64,000 bases of DNA from Plectrocnemia conspersa (taxonomy: Eukaryota > Arthropoda > Insecta > Trichoptera > Polycentropodidae): positions 2,356,001-2,420,000 of the forward strand of contig VTFK01000002.1 of the NCBI GenBank assembly GCA_009617715.1. The letters run 5' to 3'. Positions 12,982-25,640 of this stretch are shown here, piece by piece (positions within the stretch are counted from its first letter, which is position 1; every line of letters begins with the position of its first letter). The notes under the pieces are model-generated. The model was not told the origin of the DNA, did no database searches, and saw nothing but the letters and a program-made list of their open reading frames with translations. A program made the translations under genes and the position numbers.

Positions 12982-15649
12982 TGTGCGAAAAAAGGAAAAC
13001 CCACCACCGCAAAATTTTAAGGATATTAGCGTGGAATGCTAATGGTCTTCGCGATAAAAAATTCGAACTTAATCAATTCCTCATAGATCAAAACATAGAT
13101 ATAGCTCTTATCTCCGAAACACACCTAAAGGAATCGATAAAAATTAACTTTGCTAATTATAAAACCTATCGCTCGGACAGGCAAATCGGTGCCGGGGGAG
13201 GAACTGCAATTTACATTAAAAACGAGATAAAGCATAATGATGCGCTTACAAAAACATTTAATAAGCTTGAAGTTACAACTTTAGAAGTTAAAGCTGATGC
13301 TCGATCGCCCATAATTATTCATTCTGTATATACCCCACCGAAACCGGCGTATCCCATTGAAGATTTACAACATTTATTTAACTATTCGCAACCTATTTTT
13401 GCTGCAGGGGACTTTAACTCCAAACATAGAGAATGGAATTGCAGGGCGACTAACAAAAATGGTAGAACGCTAAATAAATTTGCCAAAGATAATAATAACA
13501 TAAACTTAGAAATCCCAACAGATCCAACCCACTATTCAACACGGGGGTGTTTCAGATATTTTAGATATTGCCATAACAAACAACTTACCCACATGCAATA
13601 TAGAGGTCCACAATAGTCTCGCGTCTGATCATAACCCAGTCATTTTTTGCCTTCCAATAAATTTTGATATTAACATTAGAAGAAACATAAAGAAAGTACA
13701 GTGGGATTTCTTCCCTTATTACTTAGAGCAAACCCTTCCTGAACAAAAAGAGCTTAACAACACGGTAGAAATAGAAGAAGAAATTAATACTCTCACTTGC
13801 TCAATAAACAAATCGATAGAACGAGTTACTCTCGAAAGAAAGACAAACAAAGATATTTCTTTACCAAATAATATTCGCGAACTTATTAAAATTAAAAATC
13901 AAATTCGTAGGAAATGGCAACAATCTAAGAATAAGTCAGATAAATCAAAATTAAACCGCTTACAGTCCGAAATAAAACTGCAATTTCAGAATACAATAAT
14001 GAACTATGGGAGAATAAACTTACCGACCTAAACCCTGAAGACAATTCCCTTTGAATATGTCAAAAATTTTACGCAGAGATCCAGTAGATATAAAAAAAAT
14101 TATGACTCCTTCACAAGTGCTAGTTTATTCTTTAGAAGATAAAGCAGAAGCTATTGCCGATAGCCTCCAAGATCAATGTACAATTAACTTATCTTTAATA
14201 AATGTAGACTTTAAAAACAAAATAGAAAAAAAGAAATTAGAACTACTCTAGAAAAAAAAAACACAACCAAATAGAACCCGTAACGTCAATTGAACTAGAA
14301 AAATATTCTTCGATCACTAGCCAACCGCAAAGCCCCTGGAAACGATTCCATCCCTAGTAAAGTTTTTCAAAATCTTTCCTCCTAGCGCTCAGTTTTTTTT
14401 TCTTAATATCATAAACGCATCATTTAACTGTCTGTATTTTTTCCAACAGCTTGGAAACAAGCTAATGTGATAGTTCTGAGAAAACCCGGTACCGACCCAA
14501 CTCTTCCCGCGAGCTATCGACCCATAAGCCTCCTACCCCGTCGCGAGTAAAATATTTGAAAGGCTTATCCAACGTAGATTATTAAAACATGTAATAGAAA
14601 AATAAAATATTACCCAATGAACAGTTCGGTTTTAGAACGGAACACTCGGCTACGCAGCAGCTGCATAGAGTTGTGAACCACATCCAGTCGGGCTTTTAAA
14701 AAAAAATGACAACAGGAGCAGTATTTTGGATATAGCCAAAGCGTTTGACAAAGTATACCATGATGGTATACTATTTAAACTTATAAAATACAAATTTCCA
14801 TCTGAACTGGTCAAAATAATTGAATCTTTTCTTAAAAAAATAGAACCTTTAAAATTAAATTGGAAAACCATCTATCGAGTCCGAGACCTATTCTAGCAGG
14901 CGTTCCGCAGGGATCAATTCTGGGTCCATTATTATTTACAATTTTTACTAGCGACTTTCCCTCCAAGCCATATAAAAAAGTAATTACTGCCCTATTCGCG
15001 GATGATACCGCCATTTTATGCTCTTATAAAAACCCCCATCGTGCAATAATTCATCTTCAAAACAAACTCAACACTATTCAAAAGTGGTTCGATAAGTGGC
15101 TAATAACAGCAAATCCCAACAAAAGCGTCGCTGTAATGTTTAATCGCAGGAGAAAACACGCTTATGCTAATAATAATCTCTCTAAATTAAAAATGTACGA
15201 TAAAAAGCCTCGAATGGCAAAATTCAGCCAAATACTTGGGATTAACTCTGGACTCCAAATTAACATGGAAATCCCATATAAATAACATAACTTCAAGAGT
15301 CAAAACAACTCGTGCTCGTCTATATCCATTATTAAACAGAAAGAGCAAACTAAATGTAAAAAACAAACTGCTCCTGTACAAATCGATCATCCGACCAGTT
15401 ATTTCATATGCCTCCCCCGTCTGGGGAGGTATACTTAGTCGTAATTATTCGAAATCACTACAAACGCAACAAAATATTGCGCTAAGAATGGCGACAAATG
15501 CCCAATGGTTTGTCCGAAACTCAAATATACATAAAGATTTAAAAATAGACACTTTACGCGATTATTTCGATAAACTTAAAGTAAATTACCATGACAGAAA
15601 TAAAAATCATTCTAACCCATTAGTTAAAAACCTTAATAAGGTAACATGA
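12978..15649 (+). pseudogene. LINE ORF2 (endonuclease + reverse transcriptase), broken
   Basis: The endonuclease domain starts at once (L-A-W-N-A-N-G-L near 13025, S-E-T-H near 13115, A-G-D-F-N near 13410) and is broken by a frameshift before the S-D-H-N-P motif near 13626. The reverse transcriptase follows: R-P-I-S-L-L near 14520, D-I-A-K-A-F-D near 14735, G-V-P-Q-G-S near 14900 and the catalytic F-A-D-D-T at about 14996-15010. Thumb and C-terminal parts continue to 15649 after another frameshift near 15235. At least four breaks (near 13600, 14030-14250, 14540-14700, 15235) make it inactive. The order of motifs leaves little doubt about the family; the exact subfamily is not determined. Confidence 0.92.
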
Positions 15650-15774
15650 ATATTTGTAAAAAAAAGTGCTAGCTAACGTAATAGGAAACAAAGTTTTTTT
15701 TTTTTTTTTTTTTTTTAATTTTTTTTTTTTTTTTTTTGCCCCAAAAAATAAATAAATAAAAGTGAGAACCAATT

Positions 15775-16560
15775 AATAGATACCCAGGTAAATGGCTTTG
15801 GCCAGGAACTGGAAAAAAATAAATATTAGACACTGTATTTTAAAAATATGTTTGTCTAATATTATTTTTTCTTCTTATTAAATATTTTTTGACAAACATT
15901 TATAGTAACTGTTTAATGAAAAGTAATTACAGAAAATATATATAAAATTAAATTGATTACATATAAATAGTTTTTATAATTAAATATGACGATTTAATTA
16001 AAAGAAAAAGGTTTATGTAAGGGTTTATTTAAAATTATTTTTCATAATTACTTTAACATGCTAACACACGCATAGATAAAACTATAAAATATTACCGACA
16101 AAAACGTCATACAAAAAAAGCTTCAATTTATATTATTAATTTATTTTTTTAACTTTTAATATCAGTATAACTTGGAAATATAATTAAATAATAACATTTT
16201 TTAAATATTTTTTAAAACATGTATTGATATTCTCAAAATTTATTTTTTAAAAAGGGGCATAAAGTATCTTAGATACGCCTCTGTTTATAGGCATTTTAAT
16301 ATTAGTGGTATACTTTCAATATAAACCATATACAGTTATCCGTTTGGCTTGATCTAATTGCTGCAAATTTCGCCACAAATTCTCAGCTGAACAACGCAAA
16401 CAAAATTTTCATCACGCACCCACCGATGAATTATGTATGACTCGTCCTGGGTTTCGATTTCCGATACCTTCCTTTCTTGTACCCATTCCGACCAGTTAAA
16501 TAATCGTGTATTTTATAGTTCCAGTTCAATTGACATTCGTGTTTGAAGGACGATAGATCA
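15775..16560. other. Spacer before gene B
   Basis: AT-rich with no gene. The last 220 bp (16340-16560) are less AT-rich and probably form the gene B promoter, although only a weak TATA-like TTTTATAG is visible near 16511-16518, unlike the clear TATA boxes of A, E, F and G. Confidence 0.5.
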
Positions 16561-16582
16561 AAAAGCTTGGATCGCGTCCAAT

Positions 16583-19500
16583 ATGCATTTCTTTGCATTC
16601 AATACCTTTTTCGTATTGTGCTTCATCAGCGCCATATCATGTTCAGAACTGGATATCGAAAAGGAGTGTGGCAAAGATATTAAATGTGTGGACAAGCAAT
16701 TGGATACTATAATTGAAAGGATAGACAATGAAGAATCTGTTCCGTTATTCGGAGGATTGGAAGTAATCAAGACTTTGGATCAAGGTCCCGTAAATTTAGA
16801 GAGAAAAGCAGAAGAAGGCGTGTTGGAGAGACTGAGAAAATATGTAATCACACACGATTTGGTCTATCAACCCAACAGTGGAATGTCACCGAGGAGCTAT
16901 GAAGGTATTTATAATATTATTTCTAGATAATATTTGTTCAAACAGCTCTATCGTGCCATCTCTCGTTTGCTCGGCATAGTGAGTAAAATTGGCAATGATT
17001 TTATTATTTAGTCACGCCGCACAGCATCAATAAACTATAGACATCTGTGTGCACAAAATTTAACTTTGCAATATGATAAATAAATATTTTTCATTATTAT
17101 TATTTGATTAAAATGATTAAAATTTATTATTTTAATATTGATTTGCTTAAATTTAATACAGAGGAAAATCTATATTTAAGCCATTATCATCACTTAGCAA
17201 ATTAGCTAAAATTTTAAAAGATAATTTAATAAAATGTGTATGATAATCATTAAATACAATAAAATTTGCTGTTTAATAGCAATTTTATTTTATACGGTTA
17301 TGGTAAAATTAGGAAATACAATTTAAATCATTATTTTTTCATTTCAATAAAATATATTTCTAATCATATTAATTTAATTTATTTAAATTCAAAAGCATCT
17401 TAAAGAAACATTGCAAGTTATATTTTATAGTTACAAATTAAGCTATTATTACTATATTATAATATTCTTACATATAAAGTTTATTCACTTATGTAAAAAT
17501 TATTATTTTTCCCTTACAAATATCTATTATGTTTTGCTTTATATAAAAACCAAGAGTATTAAGAAGTTAGAAATTTTAATAACTCTAGTGCAATTAATTA
17601 TATAATATTAAAGTATTCATTTACCTTCTTATTTAGTTAGTTAAATCAAGTTAATGATGATCGATTTAATTTTAATCGTTGATTAAAATCTCACGTTAAT
17701 ATTAAATATGCAAATCGTGCAATTGCAAAATTAGTTTAAAAATCAAAAATTAACACAAAAATATTTACACGTGATAAAAATTAGGTTAATTTTTATTTAC
17801 AAAAAATCAGTTTATTCTTATAAACATAAATAAAATAGCTACGCATTAGTTTTAGCAGCAAATGTAAATTAATAGCAAAAAATAGAATCATTACATCTTT
17901 GTACAAATTTGTAAATTTCACTTTTTAAGGTATATAAAGATTGTCATTAAAGCGTAAATTTCATTTAATTTATTATCTATTGTATCAATATATTTAATAA
18001 TTTAAGAATACTAAAGCGATTATATTTCCAGGTATATTGTCAGAGCAAATGTTTTTTTCAAAACGACATTAATATCAAATTGAAAATTAATTGATTTTTA
18101 CATAATATATGTACATGTGTATGTATGCATATATAATAAAACATATCTTATTTTATTGTAAAAATCGAGGAACCCAATCTTAGTATATATATTAAGTCAT
18201 ATATCTTAAAACAGGAAAACTGTAAAATTTAAATCATTTGTATATACAAACGAGACGAATTAGTTTAATATTATTTCATGATTATTTATATAGTTTTTTA
18301 GTACGCAATTTAGTAGAAAAATAATTACTGTTTTAATATTTTTTTATTATTATTGTTTGCTGATTTAATTACTGTAAATGCATTAATAAAAATGTATATA
18401 ATAAATAAACATAGACAATAAAGATAATAACATATAGTAGAAATATAAGCAAAAATAAAATTAATTTATATATCAAATTTTAAGATTTATCTAAATAGTA
18501 AACTTAAATTTAAATATTAAATTTGTTCATAAATTAAAAAGAGAAGATATTTGTCTATATAAATTTATATATAATTAGACCTTTGCGTTATTAAAATAAT
18601 TGCATACAAAAAATTTAAATATTTGTATATTATTTTATTTAAATTATAAATAGAAAATTAAAAAAATTGTAAAAACATATTTATAAGCTTTATATAATTT
18701 TATCAGAGCAATCCAGTGCAGTTTCTATAGCATCTATTAGCGAAATGAAATCCGAAAGCGCAGCCACCAGCTTATATACGCTTCGCGGTCAGGGTCTGAG
18801 AATAAATATACTATGTGTATAATCCGGGTCGACAGAGATTTCATCTCCTCAAGCATAATTACGATTTATTTTTTTACAAAAAACGCCCAGATTTTTTCTT
18901 TATATACATATTCTATATGAATAAGTTTTTTTATGTGTATGTTTATACGTGTGTGTAAGCGTGGACGTGATGGTTGATTTTTACTTTGACCCATTTTGTG
19001 GGTACACGGACGTGGATGTTGAATCTGGGACAAGTTTGACGTGTTCACTCGCTGCCGAAGAAAGTCGTAGGAATGTCTAGGCCATAGAAAGTTGGCTTGG
19101 CTCTCTCACATCCTTATTATTATGCTATTCGAACACCTGTAGGCCATGTCGGTGTTTGTTTGCGGCGGTTCAGATTAAAATCTTATTAGATGAAATCTAT
19201 GAAAACTTATATTAAGTTATTATATCATCAAACTGTCAGAAATAGCATAATTTTTTATAGTCAGAATAAAATTATAGATTGGCAAACCATATTTTTTAGA
19301 TATGGAAATAAACATAAAATTAATTAAATAATGATCACAAAATACATAATATGCTAAACATATACATAACAATACACAATAATTTGCAACAACTAAATTA
19401 TATTGCCATAAAACCTGCACTTTTAGAAAATAGAATTTTAATAGAAAAGTATGATGGCTTGATGATTTTTTTTAAAATTATTATTAAAAAATATTTTTTT

Positions 19501-22500
19501 ATTTAAAAAATAGAACCGCTGTTAAAAAACAAACTAGCGTGGAATGGAACACTTTCTCGACCAACACTCATGGAAATGTTTAAGAACCAGTTTTAAAAAC
19601 GATCACAATGTATCGGTTAAGAGCGTATAGCAACGAGAAATAATAGGATTAAATTAATTCCTAATAATAAAATAAAAAATAAAATAAAATTATTTGCTTT
19701 ATTTTGCTTTTAAACTTAAAAAAATTGGTCCAAAGAAGTTCATTTTATAATAATAAACTAATATGTAAATTACGATTTATATTAAATGTCCTGTTAGTGG
19801 ATGTACAACTTTTTTTATAACCCACAATTTTTGTCCCACTTACGAGTTTTATTTAGATATTCAACCTACAAACCTCAGTCATATTTTATGCATTTATTTT
19901 AAGATACATGTGATTTTTTTTATACAATTAGATAAATATGATTTTTACATTTAAATGCATGTTTTAATGTAAGCTATTCTTTTGCATCCTAGAATTCTAA
20001 ATACACACTTTTTTTTTTTTATAGTAAAAATAAATTAAAAACTAAAAAATATTCTTTATTTTTATTTTTTATTACATGGTTATAATAATAATTGTTATTA
20101 AAAATATAATATTTTAATACCAGTACCTTTAAAATTTGCTAAATATTTAATGGATATAAAATAAGCACCTATTTTTACCATATCAAACAAATTAAATAAA
20201 GATATAGTAATATTTAAAATTATATTTTAAATGAAGAAAATTTTAAGATATTTTGTTAATTAAAATGGCTATCCATAATTTTTATTTTGAATAGCATCAT
20301 TAAATATCTAATTTAATTCGTCTGTAATGTGATAAACTAGTAAAAATGATTAATATTAAATTTTTCTAAAGTTCCTAATGTATAAAAATATTTTATTTAA
20401 AATTTTAAGTGATTTTTTTTTTATAATTTTAATAAAACCAATAAGAGATATTTACCAGCTTTAAATTTTATATAGTATAAAGTTATGAATAACGTATTGT
20501 ATTTTATTTTCACAGTAAAATTTATATATTAAAATATTTAATTTAAAATCTAGATGATTAGCAACTTTATTTAGTAAAAAAACTAGAAAAAACGAAATGT
20601 ATTTTATATTTTTTTGTATTACTAGAATCTCATGATTCATCATCAAAATTACGAAAAAATTAATAATGACGGTTGCAATTACAGATTCATCGTCGATTTA
20701 TTCTTACTTTTCTATATTTCGACTGTAATGCTTCAACCATGGTCACAAATTTTTCATAATTTTGTATGTATTGTGTGTATATGTACCTTTAAAGAAAAAA
20801 ACATTTTAATTAGGTTTTATGCACTGCAATAATAAACATGACAGCTGTAAAGAAAACTATTGCAAAATTTAGGAGTTTTAAATTGCATAAACTGTTATTG
20901 TTAAAAATAAAAAATACTTAGTATTCTACAATTGATTACATTCTTAGAAATATATGCGAGTTTTTGTATTGCTTGGCAACGAATATTCATGAAAGTATTA
21001 GAATATAAATATATTTTTTGATTTTCCTACTCTTATAAACTATAAGAGTATAAAAAGTAAAGCAGTAAAATAATAGATACGACAACTATATATAAAAAGT
21101 ACTGCAAAAATCATCGCCTTTTTAGATAGCATATAAATATTATTGCCAAAAAATAAAATAAACTAAAGAAAAGTCTTTTAGTGTTCATTTAATTTAAAAA
21201 AATATAATAGTGTTTTTTTATTGTTTAATAACGAATATTTTTAAAAGTACTAACAAATAATATTTTTAATATTTATACTCTTTCATTATTGCTTTTACAA
21301 AAAAAAATGATTGTTTTAAAATGTAATGAAAATATCTAGGTTTTTAAGATATTATTTAAACTTGCCAAAAAAAAATGAAAAGCAGTTATTTTCACTAATA
21401 TTTTATAAAAAAATAATGCATGAATCTCAAAAACAACTAAAAAAAAAACTATAACCATTTAAATGGGCATGGAAGCTGTTTAGCTATTTAAAAATGTTAA
21501 AATTTTGTTTATACTTTGCGATATTCCATAAACGATTGATGCAATGACAAAAAAAAACTATCTTCAAAAAAAAGCTCATTTGAACCATATTAAATTATAA
21601 CGAGGGAACGGTCGCTAAAGCAACATTACAACATTTTTATACATAAAAATATATTTTTTTTAATACAAAAAATAAAATAATAAAAATACTAGCTGAAAAA
21701 TCTGAATACAGTTCTTTCCTTCACTATCGACCTTCAAAATACTACTAATTCTGGAGAAAGGGGTTTTATCATATACATTAACTCCCAATTACAGTTTACG
21801 TGTGAAAACGCGCACAGTTTTGGGTGTGAAAATCTTCACTATCTGTAAGGAAATTGTGTAAAAATATTTGTCGGTCGTGACCGGTGTCAACGTACCGGTG
21901 AATGTAGTACAACCGTGAAACCGGTCTTTTCATTCGGTTCGCGGGTAAGTGGGTTTCCCCCGCCTTGACACTGGTTTCGAGCTGCTGGCTCACCTTGTTC
22001 CACTCTTCAAGCTCACCACACGAGCCTATAAAAAAACGTCTTTACCGTTACAACAGACAGTCTGCTCTCACGGACTGATGATGACTGTTGTAGCGGTCGG
22101 TCGATGCCGGCGATATGATTTTCAAAACATAAATATTTTTCACTATTTTTCTTATTTTTTTTCTGTTCTTTCTCAAAACTACAAATCTTGCCTATTCTAC
22201 AATAGCCTTTCTTAATCCACAACTACATTAAATGGTGGTTTTGGGTTGCTATTTATTTAAAAGATTCTCTAAATATTTGTTTATGCTATTATTCCATCCT
22301 TCTTAGGTAGCACGTTGCTATCTCTTACTGCAGCATTCATTATTTTTACCTTTTAGACTTTGTGGGCTCGGCTTACTAGCTCGATTGATTTTGCTAAGCA
22401 GCTCCGATGGATCAGAAGGTCTGACTTAAAGTAGTATTATCAATATATGTGGAGGAACATAGACCTTTTGACCTACGAAGCTTGCTTATCAAAATCATAA

Positions 22501-25471
22501 ATGTTATCTTTACTAGAAAGACCGTGTAGTACATTCATTAAAATAATATCATTTTAAATTAATCCGGTTTATTTGTACATTCTGTTGTAAAATACATATT
22601 TAATCAATCTAAATACACTTTCTTATCGGACAGGTTTACAAAAAAAAATATACTTTTTGTGACAATGGGGTTGTCAAATTTTATAATAGATCTTTTTATT
22701 ACGATTTTGTATATTAATAGTGAAAGAAAAGTGGCATTATTAAGTCATAACACCTAAAATTTTGGTTAACCAATTTACTATTGAAGCTATCGATATGTTG
22801 TATTCTCATAAGGTTTTCATTATGGATTAAAATATTATCTTCTGCTTTTTATTATCTTGAGACATTTTTCATGATTCCTTTTATTTTATAGAAGGTATAA
22901 TTTTATAGCAGAATGGTTAATGCAAAGTGACATAGTTACATATGGAGCTAGACAATTTAGTCTCAATTGCCATATTATTTGATACGTTGATATATTTTTT
23001 TATTAAAGATTGAAATACTGTGTTAATTTTTTTTTCATATTAGATTTTCTTAAGACGCTTTTATGTACAAGAAGTTTATAAAAAATTTATTACAATACTG
23101 AGAGCAAAGTTACATTGTTAGGTAATTTTTAACCAAAAATGGAGTTACTAATTTACTCTTCAGCCCATCGATGTTTTATTTTCATAATGTTTAAATAAGA
23201 AATAAAATAATATTTTTTGACAAATTTTATTTTGTAGAAGATATAATTTTAAAGTAAATGTTGCAGAATGGTGAATGTAAAGTGACATTTTAAAGTAATT
23301 TTAGCCAGATTAGTAAATCAATAAGTTGTATTTTCGTAATGTTTGTTTTATGAATAAAAGTATTATCTTAGCTTTTTTTAATTGATGTAAGATTTTTTTA
23401 TCCCTTTTACTTCTAAAGTAATTAATTCCAATTCATTCCAACAGCAATTTATTATTTGTAATAAAATTAAAATCATATGTAATTTATCATAAATATACTT
23501 CAATTACTAAGAATACAATATTAATAATTTTTTCATAATAAAACCTCCCCTAAAATATAAAATAGTTAAAATAATAAAAATAGTAATTAAATTATTATAT
23601 TACATTAAAACTATTAAAAATACAAATCTTATGTATAAGAGAAATATAAATATTTATGATATTTTCTATACTTTTGATTCTATTATAAATTAAATTTATG
23701 TTTAATGTTTTTTTTGAATTTGCTAAAAATATGTTGATATAATTTTTATTTTATTTAAATTACAAAATATTTTAATATTACTTTAATAACCTAATAATTT
23801 AAATAATTTAGCAATTCGTTATTAAATATATATATATATTCTTAAAAATATATCGGAAAATTAAAATAAATGTGTAGTACGTCCATATTATATTTAAAAA
23901 ATGCTATTATATACTACTTGTGAATTATTACTTTTTTTTTATTACGCAATAAATTAATCATCAAGTATTTATAATAGGTTTTGATTAAAACTATATATGT
24001 ATAATTAATTAAATGCATTTATAATATAAAAATAATATTTACTTACACGCTAATTACAAAAAAATATATATTTTATCACTGATGACAATGACAGCAATAT
24101 ATTATAAAATAAACAAATTTGATAAATGAAGGAAAAATAATTCGTTTCATATTATCGATTAATTATAAATTACTACATCTTTATTATAAAACACAACGTG
24201 AAAATCAACACATATTTGGATTATTAGGACAATCCGTTGTAGAAAATAAATTTCTTTTTTTTTTTTTTGCAATATATGAATGCGAATTATAATTTTATTC
24301 ACCGAATCGGGGTTTCCTTCTATTGGAATCCGTCATTTACATAGGATATATTAGTAGGTCATTTTTATATATGATTTTTCCGTTACTTAAATAAAAATAA
24401 AAACTATTTGCACCAACGTTAATTTAACAATGAGGGATATTTTTACAACGTTTATTATAGTTACAAATAAAATAAAATGCTCAACTCGATGCAAGTGCTG
24501 TCATCTGTAGTGTAACGAGTTCTTCACTGTTGAAGAAGTTCCACCGACATCTACGTGCAATCAGCGCAATTGATTTATTTTATTTTTGTAACCAGCGTTG
24601 AGCTGGTTTCTGAACCATGATCTTATTTTTTGTGATAAATAATTTTTATTTTTATTTTTATTTTTATTTCAGAAGCTCGCAGTAGTAAATTGAAGAAGCT
24701 CATTGTACCGCTACTCATCGCTCTGAAATTGAAATTAATCATCTTTTTGCCGATGATTGTGTCCGCATTGGCTTTGGTATCAATCAAGGGGGTATTCGCC
24801 GGATTATTTTCCTTATTTTTATCAGGTGATAAATCATTTTTAATATTTTAAAATTAAGAGAAACTTTAGTAAAATTTATGTATAACAGAAATATTAAACA
24901 GCATAAAATCAATAAAATAGATTTATTTTTTTCTGAGGTCAAATTAAATATTTTAATAGCTATAAAATAATTTTAAAAATAAATAAAATTTCAGAAGAGA
25001 TTAATCCACATATAGAAGACATTTATAAATTACATGATATGGTTGGTTGGTTCGAGGTCAGTTCATAATTTTATTAAAAATATGTGTATTATTTGTATTG
25101 GTAATTTCAAAACACTTTTAATTTAGCACATGTATTTTTCATAAATAACTAAAAAGGCACTGGCACTCTTTTTCTTAGCACGATTGCAAAATGTAGATTT
25201 CTAGTTGTTAGAATTAATATTTTCATAAATAAAATCTATGCTTATTAATCGATTTTCAGGATTGACAGCTGTTAAATCATTGACGGAATCTAAGAACGAG
25301 CCTTTAGCTGCAATTTTGGCTACCCCTGTACATCATCCCCATCACCATCACCACGATCTGAGATGGGGTCGTCATGATGTACAAGAAGTTCCAACTCAAA
25401 TACCGATCGAAGCTTATAACTTGCCCTATGCCGGCTATCAAAATTTGCCACAAACTTTACCTATAAATTAA
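16583..25471 (+). CDS. Osiris family protein (gene B), 3 exons with a 7.8-kb intron
   Basis: Exons 16583-16904, 24673-24825 and 25260-25471, both junctions phase 1 with GT-AG borders, give 228 residues. A signal peptide spans about 1-20. A compact cysteine pair (C29, C35) is followed by V-P-L-F-G-G-L-E-V-I, the expected Osiris pattern. Exon 1 ends at Y-E-G and exon 2 opens E-A-R-S-S-K-L-K-K, rebuilding the family's basic lead-in to a hydrophobic segment (about residues 117-158). Exon 3 has a His cluster (H-H-P-H-H-H-H-H, about 183-190) and ends in a Tyr/Pro-rich tail with L-P-Y-A-G-Y. Exon 2 is preceded by a strong (TTTTTA)n pyrimidine tract at 24642-24669. The protein is the most divergent and shortest of the intact ones. 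The joining across 7.8 kb rests on phase and family pattern; the alternative is remnants of two neighbouring genes. Confidence 0.78.
21720..22130 (+). promoter_or_regulatory. Promoter-like island inside gene B intron 1
   Basis: A stretch with much higher G+C and CpG than the intron around it. It contains TATAAAAAA at 22027-22035 and, 31 bp further on, an ACAGTCTG initiator-like site at 22057-22064, a spacing typical of a TATA promoter. A short open frame with ATGATG follows at 22078 but does not resemble an Osiris exon. It may be an alternative promoter of gene B, an enhancer, or the trace of a lost gene. Confidence 0.3.
22732..23400 (+). repeat. Diverged direct repeats in gene B intron
   Basis: Related segments recur: GAAGATATAATTTTA-like sequence followed by GCAGAATGGT(T/G)AATG(C/T)AAAGTGACAT at 22890-22932 and again at 23236-23288. 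Each is followed or preceded by ATCGATATGTTG/ATCGATGTTTTA-like and TCATAA(T/G)GTTT-like sequence. A third partial copy lies at 23294-23400. The units are about 350 and 180 bp apart and clearly diverged, so this is an old tandem or transposon-derived array. Confidence 0.6.
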
Positions 25472-25640
25472 TGGCAATTTTCATATAAAAATATTTATTA
25501 CTTAGTTTTAATATTTTATAATATGAATTTTAAATTATTTATTTTTTAAAAATATCTTTAATTATTTATTGTTTTTTTTTATATATTTAAATATGAATAA
25601 ATAAAACGGGTCAAATAAATAAATTTTTTTTTTAAGTCAT
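25472..25640 (+). terminator. Gene B 3' UTR with poly(A) signal
   Basis: AATAAATAAA at 25596-25605 lies 125 bp after the stop codon and is the first good polyadenylation signal. The UTR is extremely AT-rich and has ATTTATTT elements. Confidence 0.6.

Larger units (their letters stand above)
12430..15770 (+). mobile_element. Jockey-clade non-LTR retrotransposon, 5'-truncated and decayed
   Basis: The element contains, in order, a gag-type zinc-knuckle ORF, an apurinic-like endonuclease and a reverse transcriptase, all on the plus strand. This is the layout of Jockey-clade LINEs. The left end lies inside ORF1, so it is 5'-truncated, as is usual for LINE insertions. The right end has long T-runs (15694-15737) and then an A-rich AATAAATAAATAAA-type tail, after which normal intergenic sequence resumes. 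Stop codons and frameshifts show that it cannot move by itself. Base composition is clearly less AT-rich than the surroundings. No target-site duplication could be set with confidence because the left end is vague. It lies between Osiris genes A and B in the same orientation. Confidence 0.93.

Noticed and set aside
15694..15737. T-runs as a reverse-orientation poly(A) tail of a second retroelement
   Set aside because: No coding or SINE sequence lies on the minus strand beside it; it is more simply part of the LINE 3' end.
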